64,000 nucleotides of DNA, taken from the NCBI RefSeq assembly GCF_032271945.1, contig NZ_CP130319.1, positions 4,793,001 to 4,857,000 of the forward strand, read 5' to 3'. The notes under the pieces are model-generated. The model was not told the origin of the DNA. It worked only from the letters and a program-made list of their open reading frames with translations, and ran no database searches. The DNA comes from Paenibacillus sp. MBLB1832 (GTDB lineage: Bacteria; Bacillota; Bacilli; Paenibacillales; NBRC-103111). Positions 51,606 to 61,927 of this stretch are shown here, piece after piece (the first letter of the stretch is position 1; each line of letters opens with the position of its first letter). Position numbers and translations under genes: made by a program.

Positions 51606-51910
51606 TTCAACGCTACCCGAAATAGCCAGCCTTTCTCATACGGCGATTCATACAGCAGCATCGTTGCCCGTTCCAGCAACATGTTTACCCCAATTACTTT
51701 CCCTGACACGGGCGATAATAACTCATATTCGTGGGTCGCTGTTTCTAAAGAGCCGAGAAAGCCACCGTTGGTTAGCTCTGCACCCTTTTCAGGAAGCTCA
51801 ATGTATAGAATCATCCCCCACTTCTCTAGCCCATGCTCAGACAGACCAATCACGGCCTCATTTCCTTCTCGGCGAATCCAAAATACATCTTCCGTTGTAA
51901 TCACATCCAT
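51602..51910 (-). CDS. GcvH-like protein lacking the lipoyl lysine
   Basis: 102 residues. The fold matches the H protein: 'VFWIRREGNEAVIGLSEHGLEKWGMILYIELPEKGAEL' corresponds to 'TKEHEWVE...[23 protein letters not shown]' of GcvH, and 'LSPVSGKVIGVN' follows as in GcvH. At the site equal to [11 protein letters not shown] in GcvH the sequence is GSLETATHEYE, so the lipoylated lysine is replaced by threonine. It also lacks the C-terminal ~25 residues. It cannot carry lipoate and is therefore not a working glycine-cleavage H protein; it may be a regulator, a scaffold, or a lipoate-protein-ligase partner. ATG at 51910, GGAGA upstream. Confidence 0.82.
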   Translation of the reverse strand: MDVITTEDVFWIRREGNEAVIGLSEHGLEKWGMILYIELPEKGAELTNGGFLGSLETATHEYELLSPVSGKVIGVNMLLERATMLLYESPYEKGWLFRVALN

Positions 51911-51933
51911 CCTGTTATCTCCTCAGTGAAGAA

Positions 51934-51976
51934 AGACCCCTCAGCCCGCATTCGCATGCTAACCTGAGGGGCCTTC
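51934..51976 (-). terminator. Intrinsic terminator of the peroxiredoxin gene
   Basis: AGACCCCTCAG pairs with CTGAGGGGCCT across about 19 bases. On the minus strand the stem ends in TCTTTCTTC. Confidence 0.75.
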
Positions 51977-51991
51977 CTATGTAGTTAAAAC

Positions 51992-52540
51992 TTATTTAAC
52001 AACCAAGTTTTTGTCGCCTGGTTTCCAGTTCATTGGGCACAATCCGCCGGATTGAAGCGCTTGAAGCACACGAAGTGTTTCTTCTACGCTGCGGCCTACG
52101 TCGTTGTGGTTAACAACTTCGTATTTCAATTCGCCTTCTGGATCGATGATGAAAAGACCGCGAAGCGCGATACCTTCTTCTTCGATTAGAACGCCGTAAT
52201 CACGAGCAACGGATTTCGTAATGTCAGCAGCAAGTGGGAACGCCAATTTGCCAAGACCGTTGTCATTAACCGGTGTGTTGATCCATGCTTTGTGTGTATG
52301 GATGCTGTCGATGGAAACACCTAGAATTTCAGTGTCCAATGCTTTGAATTGGTCAGCTGCATGGCTAAGTGCTGTAATTTCTGTTGGACATACGAATGTG
52401 AAGTCCAATGGGTAGAAGAAAAGAACTAACCATTTTCCTTTGTAATCAGACAAAGATGCTTTACCAAAACCTGTGCCATCACCTGTAGCTGTCTCCATTG
52501 TAAAATCAGGAGCTTGTTTACCAACCAAACGCTCTGCCAT
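51992..52540 (-). CDS. 2-Cys peroxiredoxin (AhpC/Prx1-like, YkuU type)
   Basis: 182 residues. The peroxidatic cysteine is in 'YPLDFTFVCPTEI' (about residue 52) and the resolving cysteine in 'SGGLCPMNW' (about residue 169), the typical 2-Cys pair. 'HKAWINTP' and 'GLFIIDPEGELKYEV' are standard. It reduces hydrogen peroxide and organic peroxides using thioredoxin or AhpF. ATG at 52540 with AGGAGGA upstream. No ahpF is next to it. The length and order match the Bacillus YkuU group more than AhpC. Confidence 0.9.
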   Translation of the reverse strand: MAERLVGKQAPDFTMETATGDGTGFGKASLSDYKGKWLVLFFYPLDFTFVCPTEITALSHAADQFKALDTEILGVSIDSIHTHKAWINTPVNDNGLGKLAFPLAADITKSVARDYGVLIEEEGIALRGLFIIDPEGELKYEVVNHNDVGRSVEETLRVLQALQSGGLCPMNWKPGDKNLVVK

Positions 52541-52644
52541 GGGTATAATTCCTCCTCAAATCTATCTTTATTCGTATAAAATGGTACCATCCACCTACTT
52601 GAAAGTCAATAATTAGATCGTATATTAGATAATAATTATTTTAA

Positions 52645-52698
52645 AAAATAAAACTCGCATCCTCCAGCATTTCTGCCTGCGAGAGTGCGAGTTTTGTT
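52645..52698 (-). terminator. Intrinsic terminator of leuB
   Basis: AAAACTCGCA and TGCGAGTTTT close a stem that contains CCTCCAGCATTTCTGCCTGC with further pairing. On the minus strand TTTATTTTTT follows. Confidence 0.8.
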
Positions 52699-52700
52699 TA

Positions 52701-53780
52701 TTATTTACGCATTGCGTCTACAATCAATTGACCCATTGCAATCGTGCCGATCGCTTTGCTCTTATCGACAGCGATATCACCTGTACGGTGTCCAGCGTCT
52801 AGTACTTCTGCTACCGCACGTTCGATGGAATCGGCTGCTTCGTGGTAGCCGAAAGTCAAACGGAACATCAAGGCAACAGATAGGATCGTTGCGATTGGGT
52901 TGGAAATACCTTGACCCGCGATATCAGGCGCAGATCCGTGTACTGGCTCGTACAAACCGAAGCTGCCTTCACCAAGGGAAGCGGATGCCAACATACCGAT
53001 GGATCCTGTCAACATAGCTGCTTCGTCACTCAAAATGTCACCAAACATATTCTCAGTTACGATAACATCGAAGCTGGACGGACGGCGAAGCAATTGCATC
53101 GCACAGTTATCAACCAATACGTGCTCAAGCTCTACATCTGGGTAGTCAGCCGAAACACGGATGACCACTTCACGCCACAAGCGGGAAGTTTCAAGAACGT
53201 TCGCTTTATCAACAGAAGCAAGTTTCTTGCGACGTGTGCGTGCAATCTCAAACGCTTGACGCGCGATACGCTCGATTTCGTTTACGTTGTAAGCACAAGT
53301 ATCAACCGCTTCTTGACCATTTGCCGTTTCACGACGGAATTTCTCACCGAAGTAGATACCGCCAGTCAATTCACGCACGACGATCAAATCAGTTCCTTCA
53401 AGAACTTCTGGTTTCAACGTGGAAGCTTCTTTCAAGCAATCGAAGATGAACGCAGGGCGGATGTTGGAGAACAAGCCAAGCGCTTTACGAATACCGAGAA
53501 GACCTGTTTCAGGACGAAGCTCCTTGGAATTGTTGTCCCATTTCGGACCGCCAACTGCGCCTAGAAGAACTGCGTCTGCGGATTGGCAAACCTTCAATGT
53601 TTCTTCAGGAAGAGGTGTGCCTTTCTCATCGATCGCAATACCGCCGAATAGCGCATGCTCTGTTTCAAATTGGTAGCCGAACAATTCTTCGGTACGTTTC
53701 AATACTTTTTCTGCTTCTGCAACGACTTCTGGACCAATACCGTCCCCAGCGATTACCGCGATTTTTTTCACATCTGCCAT
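52701..53780 (-). CDS. leuB: 3-isopropylmalate dehydrogenase
   Basis: 359 residues. '[18 protein letters not shown]' at the N-terminus, '[14 protein letters not shown]', '[12 protein letters not shown]', '[35 protein letters not shown]' and '[19 protein letters not shown]'-type end ([15 protein letters not shown]) are the LeuB signatures. It oxidises and decarboxylates 3-isopropylmalate in leucine synthesis. The ATG at 53780 (MADVKKIAV) is chosen; an ATG three codons before lies too close to AGGAG. It is the distal leucine gene, separated from leuA by the aminotransferase and other genes, so it may have its own promoter. Confidence 0.93.
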   Translation of the reverse strand: MADVKKIAVIAGDGIGPEVVAEAEKVLKRTEELFGYQFETEHALFGGIAIDEKGTPLPEETLKVCQSADAVLLGAVGGPKWDNNSKELRPETGLLGIRKALGLFSNIRPAFIFDCLKEASTLKPEVLEGTDLIVVRELTGGIYFGEKFRRETANGQEAVDTCAYNVNEIERIARQAFEIARTRRKKLASVDKANVLETSRLWREVVIRVSADYPDVELEHVLVDNCAMQLLRRPSSFDVIVTENMFGDILSDEAAMLTGSIGMLASASLGEGSFGLYEPVHGSAPDIAGQGISNPIATILSVALMFRLTFGYHEAADSIERAVAEVLDAGHRTGDIAVDKSKAIGTIAMGQLIVDAMRK

Positions 53781-53925
53781 GACAATCATTCACTCCTTAT
53801 TTTAGCAAACCTAGTTCGTTCGTTATTCTTTCATTCTATCCTGACACCATTGTAACATAACTAGACACCCTACTTTAGATATAAAATCTATCACTTTAAT
53901 AGTTTTTACCTATAAAACATGAAAA

Positions 53926-53974
53926 AGAAAAACCTCTTACACCTTCCTTCAACGAACAGTAGTGTAAAGAGGCA
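53926..53974 (-). terminator. Intrinsic terminator of 53987-54448
   Basis: CCTCTTACAC pairs with GTGTAAAGAGG (one bulge). On the minus strand the stem is followed by TTTTTC. Confidence 0.75.
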
Positions 53975-53986
53975 GGATAACGCTAA

Positions 53987-54448
53987 TTAGCTTGGCTTTA
54001 GTATCATGAAAATGAATAAAATGACTCCCACCGTCGATGCGGCATAAAAGTAATTTCGCGCCTTCGCCCATAGCAAGATCTGATCACCTGGCAGTGCCGT
54101 TTCCTGCAGATTCGTAGGATCCAGTACCCAGCCACCCAGCTTTTTCTGGTTAGGCGTCGCAAAGCCGATTGCAATAATCTGAATCAACACATATGCGATA
54201 AGCGATCCAAGCAGCCAAATTTGCATGAATGAACCGTAATCGCCCAGCCAAATCAGCAACAGTCCACTCAGCACCGCGATCGAACCGCCGATTTTCGGGA
54301 AAATCTCCAATCGCCTGCCGACCCGTAAGGACATCCGCAGTTCCTCTAAGGTTTGATTTCTCCGAAGCAGCACATGCGCAAAAAATGTTGGGCCCACCCC
54401 AATAATCGCCGATAACACATGAATCAGAACAAGAAACTTCACATTCAT
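53987..54448 (-). CDS. DUF2269-like membrane protein
   Basis: 153 residues from the ATG at 54448 (AGAGGGTGG upstream). Four hydrophobic helices at about 5-25, 47-70, 78-100 and 132-150. 'LVLIHVLSAIIGVGPTFFAHVLL' at the start, with the conserved His, and 'SGLLLIWLGDYG' next are typical of the DUF2269 family. Function unknown, possibly a haem- or metal-binding membrane protein, given the conserved histidines in the family. Single-gene unit with its own terminator. Confidence 0.68.
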   Translation of the reverse strand: MNVKFLVLIHVLSAIIGVGPTFFAHVLLRRNQTLEELRMSLRVGRRLEIFPKIGGSIAVLSGLLLIWLGDYGSFMQIWLLGSLIAYVLIQIIAIGFATPNQKKLGGWVLDPTNLQETALPGDQILLWAKARNYFYAASTVGVILFIFMILKPS

Positions 54449-54695
54449 CCACCCTCTCGATACTATGTAAAATAAAAACAACACAATGTTAAAGATACAA
54501 TCCGTTCTCTCGTTTTTCTATGTGGGCACACACCATTTATGGATATTTTTTCCAAAACTCAGATTAAGATTTTATCAAATTTTCTAACTCGATTATTTCA
54601 TGATGCTAGGGAGCGGCTCTTTACGTTTCTGAAAAAGTGGCGAGATTGAACATTGTCATATGCGATAAATCTTATGAGACATTTATACAACAGCA

Positions 54696-54980
54696 TTGTA
54701 CCAGACGCTTGGAAAGTATTTCAACGAACAGCCTAGGGATCAGGAACAATTCGGGAAATTAACTATTATCGAAAAAGAGATTTGTCGATTAGCACTATCG
54801 CGTGGGCAAGCAATTTCTCCCCGCATGTGTCTGAAACTTTTCCGATTCGGGACTAAGAAGTCACGGAACATCCTCCATAAGATGAAAGAAAAAGAACTTT
54901 TGATTCCCGTAGGTGAAGGCCAGCAACGAATCAGGTCCTATCAGTTGCACCCAGCATTTTCCTTCCAGATGGTTAGGTAA
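54696..54980 (+). CDS. Small winged-helix-like protein, unknown
   Basis: 94 residues with a TTG start and no clear ribosome binding site. 'LTIIEKEICRLALSRGQAISPRMCLKLFRFGTKKSRNILHKMKEKELLIPVGEGQQRIRSYQLHP' has the helix-turn-helix plus wing pattern of small winged-helix regulators. It sits alone between two minus-strand genes and is followed by a GC-rich palindrome. Could be a transcriptional regulator of the neighbouring membrane protein; weak evidence. Confidence 0.5.
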   Translation: MYQTLGKYFNEQPRDQEQFGKLTIIEKEICRLALSRGQAISPRMCLKLFRFGTKKSRNILHKMKEKELLIPVGEGQQRIRSYQLHPAFSFQMVR

Positions 54981-54990
54981 GGGAGCGTCG

Positions 54991-55073
54991 CGGCAGTGCA
55001 GCACCCTTAAGTCCCCTCGGGGGCCTTATTGGCGCGCAGGTGCGCTGGGGTCGACGCCCGCCACTGCCGCGGC
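54991..55073. repeat. GC-rich interrupted palindrome
   Basis: CGCGGCAGTG at 54991-55000 is the exact reverse complement of CACTGCCGCG at 55064-55073. The DNA between is also GC-rich with smaller pairs (CCCCTCGGGGG, GCGCGCAGGTGCGC). It stands out from the surrounding sequence. It may be a small dispersed intergenic repeat (REP-like). Confidence 0.65.
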
Positions 55074-55100
55074 TGTACCCCCTGCGCCGCAGATGCACGC

Positions 55101-55134
55101 AAAAAACACCCAAAGCCCATGAGCTTTGGGTGTT
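55101..55134 (-). terminator. Intrinsic terminator of the aminotransferase gene
   Basis: AACACCCAAAGC pairs exactly with GCTTTGGGTGTT around CCATGA. On the minus strand a run of T (TTTTTTGCG) follows. Confidence 0.85.
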
Positions 55135-55166
55135 ATCAAATCGTGCGCTGCCGATTCGCTCATGCC

Positions 55167-56363
55167 CTAGGCATTTTGCAAATAAGCTTCCATCGCTTTC
55201 GCCAGTTTCTGCATGCCTAGAACCGTCGTTTCACGGTCTGTGTGCGTGTAGTTCAAGCGCATTGTGTTGTACTGTGGATTTTCCGCGTAGAAGGTAGCAC
55301 CTGGAACAAAGGCAACGCCCTCTTTGACCGCGATTTTCAACAATTCCGCAGCATTAATTTGCTCAGGAAGTTCGACCCAAATGAACATGCCGCCTTTCGG
55401 CTCTTCATATTTCAGGCCAGGCCAGTTCAACTCAGCGAGCAGCCCTGACATGAACTTCATCCGATCCAGATACTGTTCACGAATTAAGGAAATATGTGCG
55501 TCCAGATCAAAATGCTCAAGCAAATGATACAGCGTCTGCTGATCAATCGTTGAAGAGTGCAGATCCGCGGATTGTTTGAAACGAGCAACTTGACGAATGA
55601 TCGACTCGTCGCCCATCACCCAACCCGTACGGAAAGCTGGTGCAACGGTTTTGGAGAATGTGCTTGTATACACGACATTGCCACCCTCAGCTTTACCGCC
55701 AAGCGAGAAGATTGTCGGATAGCTTTCGCTCTCATCGAACTGGATTTCCCCGTACGGGTCATCTTCCAGAATGAGCACATCCGCGCCGCGGCAAATATCT
55801 AGCAAGCCTTGACGACGCTCCAAGCTCCATGCCCGACCCGCTGGGTTGGAGAAGGTTGGGATGACATAGACCATTTTCGGATTATGCTTCGCGATTTTGG
55901 CCGCCAAATCATCGAGAATCATACCGTCGCTATCGCTATCAACGGAGTAGATTTTCGCACCTTTGGCTTGGAACACTTGGATCGCTGCCAAATACGTCGG
56001 ACGTTCAACAAGAATTACATCGCCTTCGTCAATGTACACGCGAGTCAAAAGATCGATCGCTTGCTGCGAACCTGTCGTTAACAACATCTCATCAGGCGTC
56101 ACGATCATGTTCTTAGCCGCCATACGCTTACATAAGGATTCACGCAGCGGCTTATATCCCTCAGTCAAACCATATTGCAGCGCAGATTTGCCGCCTTCTA
56201 CAACCCTTTTGAACGCATCGCTGACAGCGTCTAATGGGAAATATTCTTCAGCAGGCAGTCCGCCAGCAAAGGAAATAATCGAGCTTCCCTGCGTCAGCTT
56301 AAGAATTTCTCTTACTGCTGATGAGGAAAAGCCTTCCAACGATTTAGAAAATCGATATTTCAT
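55167..56363 (-). CDS. PLP-dependent aminotransferase (LysN / 2-aminoadipate type)
   Basis: 398 residues. 'SSAVREILKLTQGSSIISFAGGLPAEEYFP' at the N-terminus, 'TGSQQAIDLLTRVYIDEGDVILVERPTY' and 'YVIPTFSNPAGRAWS' are the fold-type I blocks. 'YTSTFSKTVAPAFRTGWV' has the Schiff-base lysine (about residue 237). The family (MocR-aminotransferase-like without DNA-binding domain) includes LysN and branched-chain or aromatic transaminases. Its position between leuA and leuB suggests a role in the last step of leucine, valine or isoleucine synthesis, or their turnover, but the substrate is not proven. The ATG at 56363 is preferred; a longer form starts at 56375. Confidence 0.87.
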   Translation of the reverse strand: MKYRFSKSLEGFSSSAVREILKLTQGSSIISFAGGLPAEEYFPLDAVSDAFKRVVEGGKSALQYGLTEGYKPLRESLCKRMAAKNMIVTPDEMLLTTGSQQAIDLLTRVYIDEGDVILVERPTYLAAIQVFQAKGAKIYSVDSDSDGMILDDLAAKIAKHNPKMVYVIPTFSNPAGRAWSLERRQGLLDICRGADVLILEDDPYGEIQFDESESYPTIFSLGGKAEGGNVVYTSTFSKTVAPAFRTGWVMGDESIIRQVARFKQSADLHSSTIDQQTLYHLLEHFDLDAHISLIREQYLDRMKFMSGLLAELNWPGLKYEEPKGGMFIWVELPEQINAAELLKIAVKEGVAFVPGATFYAENPQYNTMRLNYTHTDRETTVLGMQKLAKAMEAYLQNA

Positions 56364-56394
56364 ACGGGGCCGCATCCTTTCGCATTGCTAGCGA

Positions 56395-57945
56395 TTATAT
56401 TAACGTGACGTTGCTTCTGTTGCTTGTCGGGTTATTGCGTTTATCTAACAGTCGATTCACCGCGTCCAAATACGCTTTCGCGCTGGCTTCTAGAATGTCA
56501 GTTGAAATTCCGCGCCCTTGAACAGAGATGTTATCCTGCTTTAGTACGACGTGAACTTCACCAAGCGCATCTTTCCCGTGAGAGACGGATTTGATGGAAT
56601 AGTCATCCAGCTCAACGTTTTCCTTCGTTACCTTATCGATCGCGTTATAAATCGCATCGACGGAACCATTTCCTACTGCGCTCTCCGCTACTTCGCTGCC
56701 ATCTTGCATGCGAACATGAACGGTTGCGGTTGGCGTCATTTGGTTGCCGTAAGCGACTTGAAGCGTGCCGAGCGCGAACACTTCCGGCGTCTCGATCAAT
56801 TTCTCTTCGATCAACGCGCGAATATCTTCGTCTTCGACTTGTTTCTTACGGTCAGCCAAATCCTTGAACTTGGCAAAAGCCACGTTCACCTGCTCCTCAC
56901 CCAGCTCGTAGCCGAGATCAATAAGCTTCTCACGGAAGGCATGACGTCCGGAGTGTTTGCCCATGACGAGCTTGCTTTCCTTCACGCCGATCGTTTCTGG
57001 AGACATAATCTCGTACGTTGTCTTCTCTTTGAGCATCCCATCCTGATGGATGCCAGACTCATGCGCGAAAGCGTTAGCGCCAACAATCGCCTTGTTGCCT
57101 GGAACCACCATGCCTGTCAGCTTGCTGACAAGACGGCTAGTGCGGTAGATCTCGTTCAACACAAGCGATGTTTTCGCTTGGTAGAAGTCCTGGCGTGTTT
57201 CCAGCGCCATGACGACTTCCTCGATCGAGGTGTTCCCTGCTCGCTCGCCGATTCCGTTAATCGTGCCTTCGATTTGATCGGCACCATTCAGTACAGCCGC
57301 GAGCGCGTTCGCTGTCGCCATGCCGAGGTCGTCATGGCAATGCGCGCTCAATTGAATTTTCTCAATACCTGGAACCGTTTCCTTCAGCATTTTGAAGATA
57401 TTACCGTAGTCGTAAGGGGTCATATACCCGACCGTATCTGGAATATTCACGACAGATGCGCCAGCGCGAATGGCCATATTGGTCACTTCAGCGATGAAGT
57501 CCAGCTCCGTACGTCCAGCATCTTCGAGGGAGAACTCGATTTTGCTGAAATATTTCTTCGCATATTTGATCGCTGCTTCAGCTGTTTCCAGCACTTGGTG
57601 TTTCTCCATACGCAGCTTATGCTGACGATGAATCGGAGATGTTGCAAGGAAGAGATGGATGCATGGATCCTGCGCACCTTGTAGCGCTTCACGCACAGCC
57701 TCGATATCCTGCTCTCTGGAACGAGACAAGCCAATAACCGAAGCATTCTTAACCGCTCTCGCGACTGCATTCACAGCTGCCAAGTCACCTAGGGATGCCG
57801 CAGGGAAACCAGCCTCCATGCGATCTACGCCCAGTTTCTCCAGCTGTAACGCGATTTCGACCTTCTCCTGTGTATTCAAATTCACTCCTGGCGATTGTTC
57901 ACCATCACGCAGCGTTGTATCAAAAATATAAATTTTACGCACCAT
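56395..57945 (-). CDS. leuA: 2-isopropylmalate synthase
   Basis: 516 residues. '[19 protein letters not shown]' has the divalent-metal Asp, '[40 protein letters not shown]' is the second signature, and the C-terminal ~120 residues form the allosteric leucine-binding (LeuA dimer) domain. It condenses acetyl-CoA with 2-ketoisovalerate, the first committed step of leucine synthesis. ATG at 57945 with AGGAGGTGAC upstream, a strong ribosome binding site. Expressed downstream of ilvC in the T-box operon. Confidence 0.95.
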   Translation of the reverse strand: MVRKIYIFDTTLRDGEQSPGVNLNTQEKVEIALQLEKLGVDRMEAGFPAASLGDLAAVNAVARAVKNASVIGLSRSREQDIEAVREALQGAQDPCIHLFLATSPIHRQHKLRMEKHQVLETAEAAIKYAKKYFSKIEFSLEDAGRTELDFIAEVTNMAIRAGASVVNIPDTVGYMTPYDYGNIFKMLKETVPGIEKIQLSAHCHDDLGMATANALAAVLNGADQIEGTINGIGERAGNTSIEEVVMALETRQDFYQAKTSLVLNEIYRTSRLVSKLTGMVVPGNKAIVGANAFAHESGIHQDGMLKEKTTYEIMSPETIGVKESKLVMGKHSGRHAFREKLIDLGYELGEEQVNVAFAKFKDLADRKKQVEDEDIRALIEEKLIETPEVFALGTLQVAYGNQMTPTATVHVRMQDGSEVAESAVGNGSVDAIYNAIDKVTKENVELDDYSIKSVSHGKDALGEVHVVLKQDNISVQGRGISTDILEASAKAYLDAVNRLLDKRNNPTSNRSNVTLI

Positions 57946-57986
57946 GTCACCTCCTGAAAGTAAGTTTTCTTAGTCGTTATAGTATT

Positions 57987-58028
57987 CACAGGGAGCAATT
58001 GGGAAATTCTCCTCAATCACTCCCTGTG
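57987..58028 (-). other. Stem-loop between ilvC and leuA
   Basis: CACAGGGAG(C)AATTG pairs with CAAT(CA)CTCCCTGTG. No T run follows, so it is not a clear terminator. It may be an mRNA processing or stability element that separates ilvBNC from leuA. Confidence 0.5.
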
Positions 58029-58063
58029 GAATGTACAGCTATAATTTTAATGATGGCTATTTC

Positions 58064-59092
<1,029 letters not shown>

Positions 59093-59099
59093 TTATCTA

Positions 59100-59161
59100 C
59101 CCCTTGAGTGGGTGTTTCAACGATTTACCGTGGTACTCCGCTGAAACCCCTACTCAAGGGG
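59100..59161 (-). other. Stable stem-loop between ilvN and ilvC
   Basis: CCCCTTGAGT(G)GGTGTTTCA pairs with TGAAACCCCTACTCAAGGGG over about 18 base pairs with one bulge. No T tract follows. A likely processing or translational separation site between ilvN and ilvC. Confidence 0.55.
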
Positions 59162-59190
59162 AGGTACTGCTGATGAAGCTTACTGCCTAC

Positions 59191-59679
59191 TTATTTCACG
59201 GAGCCGCGAATCATCGCGGTTACGCCCGTACGGGAAAGTTCACGAATGCCATATGGACGAAGTAATTCAACCATCGCATCAATTTTATCGGAATCTCCAA
59301 CAACTTGCACAATCAGAGAAGCAGGTCCGATATCCACGACCGCAGCGCGGAACGTTTCAACAATGCCAAGAATTTCTGGACGCATGATCGGCTCTGCATT
59401 TACCTTGATCAATGCAAGCTCCCTAGCTACCATAGGATTGGCACTCAAATCAACAACCTTGATCACGTCAACCAATTTATACAATTGCTTCGAAATTTGC
59501 TCAAGTGTATTATCATCGCCTGTGGTTACGATAACCATCCGGGAAAGTCCGTTTTCTTCGGACTCTCCTACAGTGATGCTTTCAATATTAAAGCCTCTGC
59601 GTCCAAACAAGCCAGAAACACGTTGCAGGACACCAGGCTGATTGTTTACGAGTACGGAAACTGTATGTTTAGTTGTCAT
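59191..59679 (-). CDS. ilvN: Acetolactate synthase small (regulatory) subunit
   Basis: 162 residues. The ACT domain opens with HTVSVLVNNQPGVLQRVSGL and continues with 'RRGFNIESITVGESEENGLSRM', and the C-terminal part has 'VDIGPASLIVQVVGDSDKIDAM'. It binds valine and controls IlvB. The ATG overlaps the ilvB stop by one base (TAATG), so translation is coupled. The family symbol ilvH is sometimes used. Confidence 0.94.
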   Translation of the reverse strand: MTTKHTVSVLVNNQPGVLQRVSGLFGRRGFNIESITVGESEENGLSRMVIVTTGDDNTLEQISKQLYKLVDVIKVVDLSANPMVARELALIKVNAEPIMRPEILGIVETFRAAVVDIGPASLIVQVVGDSDKIDAMVELLRPYGIRELSRTGVTAMIRGSVK

Positions 59680-61424
59680 TATTCCGAATCCCCCATTAAC
59701 ATGTCACTAATTGTATCGCCCGCTTTAACCATCGGGAACACGTTCTCACCCTTTGGTACGACGAAATCAATAACGACAGGCCCCGGCGTATCGAGCGCTT
59801 CCTGCCATACTCTTCTCGCTTCTTCCTTCGTCGTTGCGCGCAGACCTTTCACACCGTAAGCTTCTGCAAGCTTCACGAAATCAGGGCTGCCAGCTAGATC
59901 GATGTGGCTATAACGGTTCTCGTAGATAATTTCTTGCCACTGACGAACCATACCTAGAACTTGGTTATTGATGATGACGATTTTCACCGGAATGTTGTTG
60001 ATCGCACAGATAGCAAGCTCTTGCGCACACATCTGAACGCCGCCGTCACCGTTAATAGAAACAACCAATTTATCAGGGTTCCCCATTTGAGCGCCGATCG
60101 CGGATGGGAATCCGAAGCCCATTGTACCCAAACCACCAGAAGTTACGAGGGATCGCGGGTTCTTGAAACGGTAGAACTGTGCAGCCCACATCTGATGCTG
60201 ACCAACGTCCGTTGTAATGATCGCTTCACCTTTGGTTGTTTCGCTAATCATTTCTACAACGAATTGTGGCTTGAGTTCCGTTTCTGTTTGATCGTATTTC
60301 AACGGGAATTTCACTTTGTTTTCTTGCAATTCCGCGATCCAAGCTGCGTTGTTCGCAGGTTTGGCTTTCGTATTCGCATACTCCAGTACGGCTTTCACAT
60401 CGCCAACACAAGGAATGTCCGTTTTCACGTTTTTCCCGATTTCAGCTGGATCCACATCGATGTGTGCGATCGTTTTCACTTTAGGCGCGAAGCCGTTCAA
60501 GTTCATTGTCACGCGGTCATCGAAACGTGAGCCGATCGAAATGATCAGATCCGCATTCTGAATCGCCGTATTCGCTGTATACGTACCATGCATCCCCGGC
60601 ATGCCGAGCCATAGCTCGTGCGCACTTGGGAAGCCGCTTAGGCCAAGCAAGGTCGTCGCAACAGGAATCTGTGTTTTATTTACAAATTCGATCAATTCAT
60701 TAGAAGCATCGGCATATACAACGCCGCCACCTGCTAAGATAATCGGATGTTCAGCTTCCTCAATCGCTTTAATCAATTTATCAACCTGCATTTTGTTCGG
60801 CTGCACCGTTGGATTGTATCCACGAATGTTAACTTCAGTAACAGGTTTAAATATCGTTTTATGAGCGGAGACATCCTTAGGAATGTCAATGAGAACCGGG
60901 CCTTTACGACCTGTGTTCGCAATATGGAATGCTTCATGAATAATACGAGGCAGATCTTTCACGTCTCTGACCAAGTAGCTGTGCTTCGTAATTGGCATAG
61001 TAATGCCCGTGATGTCAGCCTCTTGGAAAGCATCCGTACCGATGAAGTTCGTTGCCACGTTACCCGTAATAACAACTAGAGGAACAGAATCCATATATGC
61101 TGTAGCAATCCCCGTGACAAGGTTTGTAGCCCCCGGTCCGGACGTTGCGATACATACACCAACTTTGCCTGTTGAACGCGCATAGCCGTCAGCCGCATGA
61201 ATTGCGCCTTGCTCATGTCTTGTCAACAAGTGATTGAAATCATCAAAACCATGCATTGCATCATAGATGTACAATACAGCGCCGCCTGGGTATCCGAAGA
61301 CGCAGTCCACACCCTCCAGCAATAAGCTTCTTAGCAAAATTTCGGAACCCGTAATCAGGTCTGGCTGCGTCAGCTTATCAATTAGTTCTTCTTTAGAGCG
61401 TTTTGGTTCAGTTTGAACATTCAT
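59679..61424 (-). CDS. ilvB: Acetolactate synthase large (catalytic) subunit
   Basis: 581 residues. 'VDCVFGYPGGAVLYIYD', 'HEQGAIHAADGYARSTG' (catalytic glutamate) and 'CIATSGPGATNLVTGIATAY' lie in the N-terminal domain. The thiamine-diphosphate motif is 'SINGDGGVQMCAQELA ... PVKIVIINNQ'. It joins two pyruvates, or pyruvate and 2-ketobutyrate. ATG at 61424 with GAGGAGG upstream. First gene of the ilvB-ilvN-ilvC-leuA operon, controlled by the T-box leader. Confidence 0.95.
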   Translation of the reverse strand: MNVQTEPKRSKEELIDKLTQPDLITGSEILLRSLLLEGVDCVFGYPGGAVLYIYDAMHGFDDFNHLLTRHEQGAIHAADGYARSTGKVGVCIATSGPGATNLVTGIATAYMDSVPLVVITGNVATNFIGTDAFQEADITGITMPITKHSYLVRDVKDLPRIIHEAFHIANTGRKGPVLIDIPKDVSAHKTIFKPVTEVNIRGYNPTVQPNKMQVDKLIKAIEEAEHPIILAGGGVVYADASNELIEFVNKTQIPVATTLLGLSGFPSAHELWLGMPGMHGTYTANTAIQNADLIISIGSRFDDRVTMNLNGFAPKVKTIAHIDVDPAEIGKNVKTDIPCVGDVKAVLEYANTKAKPANNAAWIAELQENKVKFPLKYDQTETELKPQFVVEMISETTKGEAIITTDVGQHQMWAAQFYRFKNPRSLVTSGGLGTMGFGFPSAIGAQMGNPDKLVVSINGDGGVQMCAQELAICAINNIPVKIVIINNQVLGMVRQWQEIIYENRYSHIDLAGSPDFVKLAEAYGVKGLRATTKEEARRVWQEALDTPGPVVIDFVVPKGENVFPMVKAGDTISDMLMGDSE

Positions 61425-61484
61425 TGTGATCCTCCTCTCGAAAAGTCAGTTCCTGTCATTGTCTACCATGCCTTGAAAATAAGA

Positions 61485-61795
61485 AAAACCCCTATTCATC
61501 CCAGACACGCACTACACGTGTTCAACGGGACGAAAGGGGTTTAAGCTTCCGTGGTACCACCCAAATTTGCTACATGCCTCACAGCATATAACCTTAGCAG
61601 GTATGTTCATGAATGAACATTACCCTCAGCACGATAACGTGTGCTCTTCCGATTCTCCCTAGTACATGCAGATACTCGACATGTTTCAGGAAAACAGCTC
61701 CGAGGTGACTTCGTACGTAAGGGATTAAGGCGATGGTTTCAGCAAGTCCAACGCTCTCTGCTCATAAGTGCCCTTATTACTTCTTCCTCTTCATA
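61485..61795 (-). promoter_or_regulatory. T-box leader of ilvB (candidate valine specifier)
   Basis: The T-box GGGTGGTACCACGG lies at about 61550-61564 on the minus strand. Stem I contains AGAGAGC, and 'GAAGTCACCTCGGAGC' carries a specifier-loop pattern with GUC (valine) followed by A. UGGU in the T-box bulge would pair with an ACCA 3' end. The terminator stem CCCCTTTCGTCCC / GGGATGAATAGGGG with a TTTTTC tail lies at about 61489-61542. Uncharged tRNA would favour antitermination. The valine assignment is an inference from the loop context. Confidence 0.87.
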
Positions 61796-61927
61796 GCGAT
61801 TCATTCGTATGATTAAAGATTATTATATGCATCTGCATCACAATAGTCAATAGGAACTTTCGAATAAAAAAATAGAGATGGAGAGAAGATAATACCAATT
61901 CTTTGGAAAGTTCTGAGGAGGCCATCC

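Noticed and set aside
56551-57684. 377-codon plus-strand ORF opposite leuA
   Set aside because: Antisense to leuA, which has all its signatures. Rich in Arg/His/Phe/Leu as expected for a shadow frame.
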